DNA of 64,000 nucleotides from Nitzschia sp. DOCU1 (taxonomy: Eukaryota; Bacillariophyta; Bacillariophyceae; Bacillariales; Bacillariaceae), in contig OX596001.1 of assembly GCA_951394045.1 (NCBI GenBank), positions 992,001 to 1,056,000 of the forward strand, in the 5' to 3' direction. Under the pieces are notes generated by a model. It did no database searches. It saw only the letters and a program-made list of their open reading frames with translations, and was not told the origin of the DNA. Below are positions 34,241-45,146 of the stretch, piece after piece (position 1 is the first letter of the stretch; every line of letters starts with the position of its first letter). The position numbers and the translations under genes were made by a program.

Positions 34241-35369
34241 ATGTCATTCTTCAACGCATGCTTTGGATTCGGTGATTCTTCTGGGGGAAGTGTTTGGAGC
34301 AAGAAAGTAGAAGTAGTAAGTCCCAACAGCACTCGCTCCTGCTGCAGAACTGAAAAACGTACGAGGCGTAATACTGACACGGCGAATCTCGAAGGACCCA
34401 GAAGTCGTCAACGATGCCTTGCACGTGCGGGAGGTAGAGATTTCACAAGAGGAAGAGCGACTCAAGACCTATTGGGCAGCTGTGAATCTTGAAAAAGAAA
34501 CGCTCGCACAGCAGCAAGCCGATGTACAGGCGCAATTCGCATCGCTCGAGCGACGCCTCGCACAGATCGAGGCCGACGAGCAAAAGGCCAAGGAAAGAGA
34601 ACAGGCAATCAGGGCAAAGGAAGTAGTCTTGGAGTCGCTTGAACGGGAGCGAATAAAGAAGCAGGATGACTTGGAGGAACGTTTGAGAAATTTGGCGGAC
34701 AGAGAGGCAGCTGTGACGATGAGAGAAATAAAGATGCAATTGCGAGAAACGACTCTAGGGGAAAGAGAGACCCAGCTGCTTCTTAGGGAAGCAAAGCTCC
34801 AAGAAAGTTTTGAGAAACTAGCATCGGAAGAAAAAAGGTCATCAAATCAATCGATGACAGACGCCCCACCGGCACCCAGCGACGGCAACGACGAAACAGA
34901 GCAAACAAAAGAACTGGAGGAGGTGCTCACTATCAGCGTCGACGAGGGGGAAACAATTGAAGAAACGGGCCAAGGACTGTCTGAACGGGAAATTCTGGAT
35001 AAGCGTCTCGAGGAAGAGCTCCTATCGATCATCAAGGAGGCAGAAGAAACAGAGTTGGACGAGCCTTTTGAAGAGGAGGCCATCGAAGCTCTGAAGACCG
35101 GTGCCCGAATTGTTGCCTACAAGAAAAAGTATTATGATGTGTTCAATGATAAATTCGTTTATTTTCCATCAATCATCAAGGTCATGGTGGACTACACTTT
35201 GATCGAAGAGGCGGAAAAGCATTACTTTGGAGAGGAAGACGAGTTCCCACTGGTCTATTCGGCAGCATTGCGGTCGGTAGCCGCTACGAAGCTCGCCAAC
35301 GACGAACACGGTGAAGCAGAGGACATGGACGAAGACTACATGGCCAAACTGGCAATGGACGTGGAATAA
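34241..35369 (+). CDS. Coiled-coil protein of unknown function (349 aa)
   Basis: Two exons: 34241-34315 (MSFFNACFGFGD start) and 34395-35369. The donor is a perfect GTAAGT and a good branch-like ACTGAC precedes the acceptor; the 79-base intron restores the frame (KKVEV|DPEVVND). Residues about 40-170 form one continuous highly charged coiled coil rich in Glu, Arg and Lys (RLAQIEADEQKAKEREQ, LRNLADREAAVTMREIK). This is followed by an acidic linker and a compact C-terminal segment (ARIVAYKKKYYDVFNDKF, FPSIIKVMVDYTLIEEAE). I do not recognise the family. A structural or scaffold role is likely from composition only. Confidence 0.72.
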
Positions 35370-35575
35370 TCCTAGGTCCAAGTGCCAATGCTCGGGATGC
35401 TTTCCCTTGTCCGTAGCATGTTCGCCTGCCTTGCAACGCCTTGTCGTCCAGCCAATCTACCAAGCCTGTGAATATGTCCCTTGGAGGCAATCAGTGCAGA
35501 GTCAAAACAGTCTGCGACAGTTCCTTTAAGTGTAACATCGTCAAAATGCCAATCACGCGGAAACCCTGTATAGTA

Positions 35576-37888
35576 CTAAGAAAGACTAGCCTTGTACGGC
35601 CGCTTGCTCGGTCCAGCCGCCTGGGATGGCATCGACTTGGTTCGATCGGGCAATCTTCGAGTCTTGCCCTCTGGTCGGACGCGAAGAGGCTTTCCGGGAG
35701 AACCTTGCTCAAGATCTCCTCCGTCGCTGGAACTAGCCTGCTTTCGACTGGCAATACGCGGAGATGGAGACGGTGGCGGAAGCGGAGTGGTACTGCTACT
35801 AACTCCAACAATCGCTGCGCCCTTGGTTCTTCCAGGCGGCACTTCTTTTCCTCCGTCCGCACCACCACCAGAAGCAATCGCTTTATCAGTTACTGCCGCG
35901 CTTTTTGTACGTCTCGGAGGCAAGCGTTTCTTTTCTTCGGCGGCCATTCCAACATCGTGCGATGTGATTGCCATTGCTGGAGACGGGCGCCGGCGAGGTA
36001 GAGGGGCAGTACCAGTAGGAGTCGAGTGTATAACGTTGTTGGGCGTCGCTGCGGAAGACTTGGATCGTTTGGGAGTGGCTCTGGGACGAGGCCGGGTGGT
36101 GCGATCCTCATCCTCTTCATTGGCAACAAGGTTTTGTTGAAGGACGGAATGGGGAGTTTCTCCAATGCTCATGTTTTTCTTGGTAGCCACTGCTGAAGAA
36201 TTTGAGCGCCTTGGAAGTACGCGTTGTTTCTCGCCCTCGCTACTCTCTGTAGATTTGGTTTCTACATGTTCATCGATGTCTGGCGGAACGAACCGTCGAT
36301 GATGCGACGACGAACTCTCTACCGTCGAGGAATTCGAGGGTGCAGCAGCAGACTTTGATCGGGATGGAGTTCGCTTGGTTGGTGTTGGTGGTAAAGCAGG
36401 CTGACGCTTCGAAGTGTCGTCTTTTGACAGGGGTATTGTTCGTCGATGATGCGAAGATTCAGTGTGACTGCTGGCAATAGATGATTCGTCTCCATCCTTG
36501 GATATTTTGCTCTTGGTTTTCTTCCTTGTCGGTAGCTGCTGATGGGGACTGCCAAGTTCATCTTGTTGAGACTGAGAGTCTGCAAGGGAAGGCACATGTG
36601 GGGCGAGACGCCGTCTATGAAGGCTAGCCGAGGGCAGCAGCATCGAGGAGTCCCCCGGGCTTCTATTGCTGTTGGGAGTGTGGGCGGACGAGGCAGTTAA
36701 CGCAGTACTTTTCATGCGACGCGGTTTTGTCGTATTGCTTCCACTGGAGGATGGAGTAGGTGGTGGGGACGCTACCGTATTCCTTGCTTCTGCTCCGGCT
36801 TTTCGTCGATTTTTGGTTGGCGAGCTTTGCTGCTCATTTTCGGCGCGGGCTTTGGCTCCTTGCAAAGGGGTTCCCGATTCCGGAGGGGGAGGGGGGTGTG
36901 GTAGTTTAGTATCAAATTCGTCATCGTCATCGCTACTATCGCTGTCGGTCGAATCATCGGCAAAGCTGCCCCGGCGCCGAATCTGGAGAGACGGCTTGGA
37001 AGTGGTTGTAGCTGGAGTTGCGGGCACTTGCAAAGGAGTTCGAGCACCTTTGCTGGTCGAATTGTTTCGATTGACGGGAGGCGTACTCCGACTTCGTTTA
37101 CCCTTTGGCGCCGCTGGCATAGATTTTGTCCTAGATATGGCATTTCGTCGTTCATGAGTCGATCGAGCCTCCCGGTGACTATCGTTGCGTTCTACCCTGC
37201 GTTCCGGGAACAAGACTGGCGCAGGCGCTTGATCCTTGGTCTGTCTTTTTTTCAAAATGGATTTCTTCGGCCTCTTAGGTGGTTTCCAGGCAGAAGTATC
37301 AACATCCTGCAAATAAGACCTTGCTGCCCGAATGTCTTGTCGAGCTTCATGAACGGCCCTCGCCGCAGCTTCCTTGGTGATATCTCTGGAAACTTTCGCC
37401 AATTGTTCCAAGTCATCGTTTCCTGATTCCCACTGATCTTCCTGCAAATCCATAACGGCGTTGATGGCTTTGGATCGGATTGTACGACACATCTCTTTTC
37501 GGTCCCCAAATAGTTTGTCAAGACCCCTCGTACAAAGCCTAGGGTCGACATTTCCTGTTTCCATCTGAATGACGACCTTGTTTGTTCTCTCGAAAATGTT
37601 TGTAAGGTCATCCCGGTTGTAAAAGCAATCCCCCATTTCCCCATCGGAATATTCGTCTAGACAAATCGTGAATTCAAGCTGATTCCGGGTGGGGTCGAAT
37701 CGGATCCGATGCTTTGATGCGTCGTCGTTGACTTCTATTCGACTTGGGCGGTGCGACTTGTGCTTTCGGTTAAGATTGGGCCGAAGGATTCCATCGGCCG
37801 ATGGAAGTTGGGATTGAAACCAATCCAGGCCAGCACGCAGTCGATTTCTTGTGGGGGTCATCCCGGGAGACGAGTTGCTGAGCTTCAT
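35576..37888 (-). CDS. Basic low-complexity protein with repeated R-T-K-S motifs (770 aa)
   Basis: Single exon. Residues 1 to about 210 are an ordered-looking domain: SKHRIRFDPTRNQLEF, ECLDEYSD-like acidic turn, RGLDKLFGDRKEMCRT, RSKAINAVMDLQEDQ and AAARAVHEARQDIRAARSYL. The RGL...AVxxxQ pattern resembles, from memory, a segment seen in many diatom hypothetical proteins. The remaining 560 residues are Ser/Pro/Arg/Lys-rich and probably disordered. They contain at least eight variants of a short basic motif: SRTKSMP, SRSKSAAA, PRRSNSSAV, KRSKSSAAT, RRTKSAAV, GRTKGAAI and DRTKSMP. The clusters could be kinase targets or nucleic-acid contacts. No catalytic domain seen; function unknown. Confidence 0.75.
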   Translation of the reverse strand: MKLSNSSPGMTPTRNRLRAGLDWFQSQLPSADGILRPNLNRKHKSHRPSRIEVNDDASKHRIRFDPTRNQLEFTICLDEYSDGEMGDCFYNRDDLTNIFERTNKVVIQMETGNVDPRLCTRGLDKLFGDRKEMCRTIRSKAINAVMDLQEDQWESGNDDLEQLAKVSRDITKEAAARAVHEARQDIRAARSYLQDVDTSAWKPPKRPKKSILKKRQTKDQAPAPVLFPERRVERNDSHREARSTHERRNAISRTKSMPAAPKGKRSRSTPPVNRNNSTSKGARTPLQVPATPATTTSKPSLQIRRRGSFADDSTDSDSSDDDDEFDTKLPHPPPPPESGTPLQGAKARAENEQQSSPTKNRRKAGAEARNTVASPPPTPSSSGSNTTKPRRMKSTALTASSAHTPNSNRSPGDSSMLLPSASLHRRRLAPHVPSLADSQSQQDELGSPHQQLPTRKKTKSKISKDGDESSIASSHTESSHHRRTIPLSKDDTSKRQPALPPTPTKRTPSRSKSAAAPSNSSTVESSSSHHRRFVPPDIDEHVETKSTESSEGEKQRVLPRRSNSSAVATKKNMSIGETPHSVLQQNLVANEEDEDRTTRPRPRATPKRSKSSAATPNNVIHSTPTGTAPLPRRRPSPAMAITSHDVGMAAEEKKRLPPRRTKSAAVTDKAIASGGGADGGKEVPPGRTKGAAIVGVSSSTTPLPPPSPSPRIASRKQASSSDGGDLEQGSPGKPLRVRPEGKTRRLPDRTKSMPSQAAGPSKRPYKASLS

Positions 37889-38168
37889 GGGGCTGCATAC
37901 ATACTACTAGTAGTAGGCGACAATAGAATTATGTTGCAATAGGAACTACTACGCTTCCTGAAAGTGTCATTAGCGAACAAGCGCCATGTCCAAAAAAACC
38001 GATCTTCCGCGGTCATAGTAGTCCTTATTCGCAGATTCAGCCAGCACACCAGTCCCGCAGCAACGTGGGTTCGATTCCCTAGAGCGCATGGTCTGTTTTT
38101 TTGCTAAATTCAGTTCTGTGGGGTATCTTGAGATCTTGAACTTATCGGAATGAAATGCCGATGACATA
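37889..38168. other. Intergenic region with an isolated B-box-like sequence
   Basis: Contains the palindrome ACTACTAGTAGTAG at about 37905-37919, and GGTTCGATTCC at about 38068-38078 followed by a T-run (38094-38102). No A box or cloverleaf was found, so no tRNA is called. Confidence 0.4.
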
Positions 38169-38486
38169 ATGACGATCATATTCCTTCTTTGTTGTTTCAT
38201 CGCTAATATCACTGGCACGGATGCATGGACGTTGTCATGGTGGAGTCATGAAGCCAACGCCCCATCATCAACATCCACCGGCGATGGAACGGCGACCACA
38301 GCGGGCTCAACAACGAAAACGACAACTCTGGCATTGACCCGAGATGGAGATGGGAGCAAGTTCTTCACGACTTGGAAGATGCAACGAAGAAGAAGAGTCG
38401 AACTACTAATGGCGTCAAAGTTATTCATCGCCAAGAGATTTGAGGGAGGAATTACGGCAGTATTTCCTTGTTGCACAGGAGATTAG
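38169..38486 (+). CDS. Possible small secreted protein (105 aa)
   Basis: The frame starts with a good signal-peptide-like segment (MTIIFLLCCFIANITGTDA). A Ser/Thr/Gly-rich stretch (STSTGDGTATTAGSTTKTT) and a basic C-terminal half (WKMQRRRRVELL) follow. There is no family resemblance and the codon pattern gives no decisive support. It lies between two minus-strand genes. Alternatively this is non-coding. Confidence 0.35.
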   Translation: MTIIFLLCCFIANITGTDAWTLSWWSHEANAPSSTSTGDGTATTAGSTTKTTTLALTRDGDGSKFFTTWKMQRRRRVELLMASKLFIAKRFEGGITAVFPCCTGD

Positions 38487-38709
38487 CAAAAATTGCGAAA
38501 ATTGCTTGTGAATGCCAATAGGTACCAAAGGATGTTCTTCCGAGGAATTAGTAAGGGTCAAACCCTCGTTTTGAATGGTTTGAATGGCCGACCGTGTCCA
38601 TCGTTTTCCAAACGTTCCATCATCCATGTGCTGTTCATGATATTATTTTGTTGACGTGTTTCCGCCAAGCTCCTCGCTTCGTCCCATCCAAACAATCCCG
38701 CATCAAAAA

Positions 38710-41700
38710 CTATCCGTGCTGCGTAATCTTGCACTGCCCGTAGGCCTCTGGGAAAGTTTCTTCTCCCTTAGTCTTCCAGAAGTTGAGAAAGCCCCCGAAT
38801 TGTTCTTGCCCGTCCAACTTATAACTATGCAGGACACCGAGATTGATTCCGTGCGACCGCATGTCCCAAGAATGTTTTCCAGCCAAAACCGCGGCCGGCA
38901 TTGTAACTCCAATCTGATCATCAAACATACGGCTGAACTTGCTCTTGCCAACCATGATGCGAGCCCACTTCATTGCTGGTTCGCTGCGATAGAAATCTAA
39001 ATTGGTCACGTGAAAGAACCCATGGACTTGCTTGATCGTTAGCTTTTTCCCCAAGCAGTCATCTCCCGGATATGCAACCAAATGACCGGCAACCATGTCC
39101 ACTTTACAAATGGTTTTGCCAAAGGCGTCAAGGAAGCGCTGACCCCATTCGTCTCCTTTTGCATTGCCCTGAGGAAAATGGTCAAATAGGATTGCAAGCT
39201 TATTGCGAGCCAAGGTGGCGATTGGATCTTGCTTCCATTTCTAAAAGCGGTACATTACAAACGACAACCGTGAGAAGAAATCCGTTTGCGTGCAATCCAT
39301 GCATAACAATTATCAATCCGGCCTGTTCTTACCCGTGTGCAGAATCCATCACTATCTAGCCACATCATGTACTTATACCTGGCTATTGCAGGGTGCTTCC
39401 AAAGATGTAAAGAACGAAACTCAGCCTGCCACGTATATTGTATGGGCATGTTCGTCGTTCCTGCCGAGCTCGTTTCAAGGCATCGAGTCCTCCAAGTTAG
39501 CTCTGACGCCTTTGTGACATTGCATCGTTCGAGCAGATATTCCAGTTCCTTCGGCCCCAGCGCAGCTACCATGGTTTGAAGGCCGGGGTTATCCAAGGCG
39601 ACCGTCAATTTGGCCGGCGCGGCAGCTGCTTTTAAAATTTTGACTTCGTCGTCAGTTATCGGCGTGGCTGCAAACACGACGATGTCGTAGTTGAGACGGT
39701 CATTATATGCATGCTTCAATAGGCAAAGCGATTGTTCCAGCTGCAGGAGAGTCGAGTTTCCTTGGATCTTGGTGGCAATGACAGCAGGGAGGCCGGGTTC
39801 AAAATCTCGAATTGTCGGATCACGTTCACCACCGACAATAGATATTATTTCTTCCTCGTGATTGCCAGAAATAGAAGCGGGTGGGACTTTTTTGGTCGAC
39901 AATGGCGTAGAAGCGGTAACGACAGATGGCGTCCGTGAGGCAATGACGGGAGCGGTCCATTTTTTTTCAAAAGGCTCAAGAGCATGTCGTAATTTGTTGG
40001 CGAGCACGCCATGAATTTTCCGCGACTCCCAGCAAGTGTAAACAAAGCCATCGTCATTCTTGGTTCCCTCCACGTAACTAACATTATCATCTTGATAGTG
40101 CGGCCAAGGAATACCAATTGGGCAAGAGTTGGCATCTTCCTTGCATTTCGTTTGCCACGACTTGGTCCGTCTCGGCGCTTTTGTTTTCGTGTGGAGCATA
40201 AATGCCTCGGTAGACTCGTCCACTCGACGTTCGTAGGGGTATCCAACCACGCGTGGCATGCTAGGCTGGTCGATTATCATTTTTGTCACAGCCGCGTAGT
40301 GCACGAAATGATTCAAGACGAAATTAGGTTGGTACAGCTGCTTTTTCGCCCTACCAGTCCATTCCGGCCTTGGAAAGCGGGTAGGATCACAAAATGATTC
40401 GAAGAACGTGGTATTTGGTAGTTTGGCCAGGCAATAGCACGACTTACATGAGACACGGCAATCCTTCGAATCATCGTAGTAGCGTGCCGTGAATCGTTTG
40501 TTTAGCAATGCTCGAATTTGGTAAAAGTTGAGCACATGCGTCTTTTTTGAATTCAATCCTTGGAGCCACTGCCTGATACTCGTGTGTTTCCCCTGGGGAA
40601 CTAAATACTCGTCTGTATCAAACGATATCATCCATTCCGTCGTGGGTCCGTACCGGATCCGACAACTAGCTTCAGCTGCATACTGGCTGGATCGTTCGCC
40701 AGCATTCGGGTGGGTCGGTCTGTTGTTGTTGCATACCCGATGTTTCCATGGAATTCGTTCCACTCTTCCTGGAAAGAGATCCGTGACAGATTGGAGAGAA
40801 GTACGATTTGTGAACGCTTCGGTGTTGTCGTACACAATCATTTTGTCAAAGCCAGCTACTTCCAGATGATAGGTTAGCCATTCCAAGAGTCGATGACTCG
40901 TCGAAGTATCCAAATTGTCTTCTCCTCTCGTAGAAAAGGCAGCCGAGGCCCACAAACATCCAACCAAGTAATTTGTCTTGATGCCGCCGTTATCGTTCGC
41001 TGTTGCTAAAGATCTTTTGTTCTCGGCAGAAGCAACTTCCTTGGCTGTCGGACTTGATTTGCTGACTGGTGACGGACAAATCGGTACGTTGGCCCATCTA
41101 CCACTTTGCTCGACGGGTGGTAGAATATGCATGGACCCCCACTCTTCCTCTGGATCAAATGTGGATACATCTAAATGATATGGGTTGTATCCGTCCCGAC
41201 CTTCCCTAGGAGGAGTCCGAATCGGAACGACATCAACGTATAGGCTCGGAATTCCTGTTGTCGTATCGACAGATGATCCTTCGGCCACAGTCTTTTGCAA
41301 GTGGTCTGGGACGGGGCATCGGAAATGCAAAATTGCATTCCAGATTTGTTCATTGTGAAGACCAATGATATCTGTGTCATGCTCCGGGCGAGTCAACATG
41401 GGGTTTGGCTTTTGCCCTTTGCGATGTTGATAGTTGGCGTGCTCATAGTTGTATGGATAGACACTGAGCGTCTCACCGACCAGAATTTTCTGAACGCCTC
41501 CGCTGTCATCATTTGTAGGCTTGAGCGTGTGAAACTGACAAATAAATCTCGTTTCCTTGCCATCATTATCTGCTTCTTCAATGGATGAGAGTCTATAGCG
41601 ATATTCACCCTCACGCACGTTCTTCCACTCGGCTGGAATCGCCGTTTGACCAGCCGCATCGATTTGTTTCTTGGACACCCGTTGGACGGGTACACTTTGT

Positions 41701-43058
41701 AACAAGGCTACTTGAGGTTCCAAATTGTCAATGTCCTCTCGAAACATGGAAGGATCTTGTCGGCACCTCCGTTTGTTGTGTGCAATAAATTCCACAAAGT
41801 GTCCATCCGCTGTCGGGAAGACATCATGGATCCATGGCAAAAAGGGATCGGCATCCACAGGACAAAAGTATTTGGCATACTCCATGCGCTTATCGTAAAG
41901 AGTTCCCAAATCACCAACAATCGGCCCGAACTTGTTGTCAAGTTCTTGTGGATGATCGACGGGCCAGCCGTTGGGAAGATCCTGACAAGAATGAACATTT
42001 TGAAAGTAGGTAAATGTTTCCAGGCTGGAAGAGGTTCTCAGCTGTAGCGGTTTCGAGTAGGTGTAATTGTTGTCCCGGTTTGCAAGATTGGAGAGCGTTG
42101 GAGTCTCCACAATCGCTTGAAGCGGCAAAAATTGTCGTTGCTGGCTCTGTTGAAGAATCTGCCGGACCTTTGCACGCTCCTCGGAAGTAGGCAAGCTTTG
42201 TTCTACATGGGGCTGCTGCTGCTGCTTTTTCGCATCCTCTGCGACTGTTTGTTTCGGAGGTGGCGGCTGTTTTGCTGCTGCTTGATGATGGTTTGTCGAC
42301 TCATGCGCTTTGGGAGGTGGAGCAGGGCGTTTCGACGGCGCTGACGTAGGTTTCGTCTGCTTTTGGATGTGTTCATGGGCAGTATTATGCTTGGTCTTTT
42401 CCACCTTTTCCACCTGGCCTTTTTCCTTTTTGATCGTTTCAGAACAATTAGTGGACGAGCCTAGAGTTTGATGTTGTTGCTGCCATGACCAGTCCAATGC
42501 ATGAGGAGGAATTAATCCTAACCCCTTGCCTTGATCTAGTTGTTGTATATGCGAATCTGCCGTATGCCATGCGTGAAACCACACCGTGACGGTAACTCCG
42601 AGATAAAATCCTATGAGTAATGCAAAGAAGAGCTTCCGATAAAGACCCTTGGTGGGCGAGAATCCTTGTTGCTGCTGATGGTCGCCTCGCGACGTAGCCC
42701 TAGCAGTCCCCCGACTGTTGAAACTGTCCGTGGCAGGTGGAAGGCTTCGATGTGGTGGACTTCGATGCGTTGCAGCCGCCGATGCTGATGCAGCAGCAGG
42801 CCTGGAAACAACGGCAGCAGCTGTGTTGCTGCGTCCTGCTACTGCTACTGGGAAAGCATCGCCTCGTCCATGATCACTCCCTCGTTCCTTCATGCTTGTG
42901 ACTCTTTCTAGAAGACAGTTTTTGTATCTAGAGTATGAAGCTTGCTTATTCATATGACAAGAAAGTGGAAGTGCCATGGTGGATGGTCGTCGTTGAAGAC
43001 GTGCGACCGTCGGGATGGCAAATGTCCCTCCGACAAAGACTCGTGACTCATGGGTCAT
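38710..43058 (-). CDS. Two-domain Golgi-type glycosyltransferase (GT92-like plus GT15-like)
   Basis: Two exons: 43058-39333 and 39240-38710, joined in phase 0 across SDGFCTR|KWKQDP, giving 1418 aa. A Ser/Gly-rich cytosolic region is followed by one membrane segment (KLFFALLIGFYLGVTVTVW, about residues 141-163) and a Gln/Pro/Lys-rich stem, the type II layout. Residues about 700-940 fit the GT92/DUF23 domain: RLLEWLTYHLEVAGFDKMIV, GRVERIPW, CRIRYGPTTEWMISFDTDEY with the DxD-like DTDEY, and FVHYAAVTKM. Residues about 1080-1418 form a second transferase-like domain (HLWKHPAIARYKYMMWLDSD, ILFDHFPQGNAKGDEW, FHVTNLDFYRSE) resembling GT15 alpha-mannosyltransferases. Sugar donors are unknown. It is divergent from epsilon-COP with 114 bases between starts. 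Confidence 0.8.
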
Positions 43059-43172
43059 TCCATTGGTTGAGTCGCGGTTACAAATCAGATCGACTTCTTC
43101 GACTGTGACATGACCGTCAACAGTCGAACGCGATCATTGGCGGTTTTTTAGTTTTCACACAAAACAACGACC

Positions 43173-44133
43173 ATGGCGGAACCGGATGAACTCTACACTT
43201 TGCGTGCCCAGTTTTGGATGGGCCACTACCAAATGGCGTTGGATGAAGCCAAGTCGATTATGCGACGCCCCATGAGCCCTCAGCTCAAGGCAGAGCGAGA
43301 AGAGTTCGTTCAGCGCTGCTACTTGGCCTTGGGGCAGTACGACAAGGCAACGGCCATGGAAACCCCTGGTACGTAGTGTTTAGTACTGGTTCTACGCCAA
43401 TGTCGACCCTTTCGACTCCAAAATTCTGACCTCGTTGCCCCCAAACTTTTTTCTCTCAGCTTTACAAGCCTTGGCTCTTCAAGCCCAGTATGAAAGTGGA
43501 GCCGCCGACAAAGACATGCTCGTCCAGCAGCTCCAAACCATGCTGGGAGATGGCGTCGACGCGAGCACTCAATTGACGGCCGCTCATGTGTTTCTGGCCC
43601 ATGGAATGAAAAAGGAAGCCCTGCAATGCGTTCACACGGGGGCCTCATTGGAGCAGATCTCGTGCAGTCTGCAGATTTACTTGCAGCTGGATCGCATCGA
43701 TTTAGCTCGCAAGCAACTGGCCCTTATGCGGCAAAAGGATGAGGACTCGGTCTTGACACAACTCGGCTCGGTACACATTGCCCTGGCCACGGGATCGTCC
43801 ACGGCCAAGGATGCGATCCATACTCTCAATCAGCTATCGGAGCAATACGGGCCATCGGTGTTTCTTTTGAATCTCACGGCGTGTGCGTATCTCCAAGCGG
43901 GACAATATGCTCAAGCGGAGCAAAAGTTGGAACAAGCCCGACAAGAACTCGGAGCCTCTGACGCGGATACCTTGGTCAATTTAATTGTGGCATATCAGTA
44001 CCAGCAAAAGCCGACCGATGCCTTGGTACAAGCTTTGAAAATTTCTTTTCCTACGCACTTTTTGAGTCAAGGTCTTGAAATGGTGGAGGGAGCCTTTGAG
44101 CGGGAATCTCTCAAGTATAGAGTGGCGGCTTAA
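43173..44133 (+). CDS. COPE: Coatomer subunit epsilon
   Basis: Two exons: 43173-43368 and 43460-44133, joined across a phase-1 intron (ETPG|ALQALAL reads ETPALQALAL), giving 289 aa, typical for the family. Diagnostic segments are LRAQFWMGHYQMALDEA, LQIYLQLDRIDLARKQL, MRQKDEDSVLTQL and NLIVAYQYQQKPTDAL. Epsilon-COP is a TPR-like solenoid that stabilises alpha-COP in the COPI coat, used for Golgi-to-ER and intra-Golgi transport. The neighbouring divergent gene is a Golgi-type glycosyltransferase. Confidence 0.92.
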
Positions 44134-45146
44134 ACTTGAGATTATTCGGTGGTAACCACATAGACAAGGGCATTACTAACTCTAGATCGATTATTCGTCG
44201 TCTTGTGAATTTATTCCAATGGAAGGTCCGAACGAAATTAATAGTGTTTCCAAGAAAAAGCCCCTCGTGGGCTTCAAAATTGCCTCCGCGGAACAGTCTG
44301 CATCTTGTTCGTCTTATCTCCTCAGCTCCATGGCACTTGAAATAAGTATGGCATCACTGATTGATAGAGGATTCAAGACTCCAAATTCGCCGTCCTGGTG
44401 GTGCCGACGATGCTGGGGACGGGACTTCTACCTGCAGCAAACAGCATTAGTAGTAAAAATTTCAACACTGGTGCTGGAGTAGTAGTAGTATGATTGTTCT
44501 TGTTGGTGCCCTCTACTACTAGAGAACAACGGCAGATAGGAAAGAACAACATAATCCAAGCCTAGCTAGTATCCCATGCTCAATGAAGCCTGAAACGTTA
44601 TGGGAGCTCAACACCCCCACGGTGCTTTTACTATTAGAGCGACCTTTTCAGTAGCAGCACTTTCCCGTCGGCCTGCCTTCCGTTGGTGCCTCAACAGCTT
44701 CGATTGATTCGATTCAATCACGAAGTGGGATAGCCGACGGACGCGACGGACTTCCCAAAGATCGCATCTCCATCTTCAAAAAAATCTCGCAGGAGTCAGA
44801 AGATTTCAAAGGTTGCCACCACGCCCATATTTTGATTGGGGAAACGAAATTTTCAAAGTTTTATGGTGTTCACACTATTGGGTGTGTTGTTAGCCAGATC
44901 ATCGTCGCTTTGCAGATAGATGGCTCTCCTCACCTTACCCGTGTTACCGTTTCAGGCAGAGATGGGTGCTAATTTTTGGATCTTCCGGCGGAAGGGACCG
45001 GTGCGGGGTAATTCGTCGCCGTTGCTTCGCTCGCTCCTGGATTTTCTGACAGCGTCGCCATTGGCACTTTTGGATTCATCACGATCATCAGGGCGAAACA
45101 ACCGACTATTCGTGAAAGTGTCTGTGTGACTTTCATCACTTGAAGT
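44134..45146. other. Intergenic region, about 1 kb
   Basis: Short CTA/TAG-rich patches (AGTAGTAGTAGTA near 44482, CTACTACTAG near 44512). Several short frames occur, none with family resemblance. No RNA gene seen. Confidence 0.5.

Noticed and set aside
34241..34492. Separate 83-codon protein at the start of the coiled-coil gene
   Set aside because: Its first 25 codons are exon 1 of the coiled-coil gene; the rest is intron and out-of-frame exon 2.
37985..38100. A tRNA gene ending at the B-box-like sequence
   Set aside because: No matching 5' acceptor strand, D arm or anticodon arm could be drawn, and the T-stem has only three good pairs.
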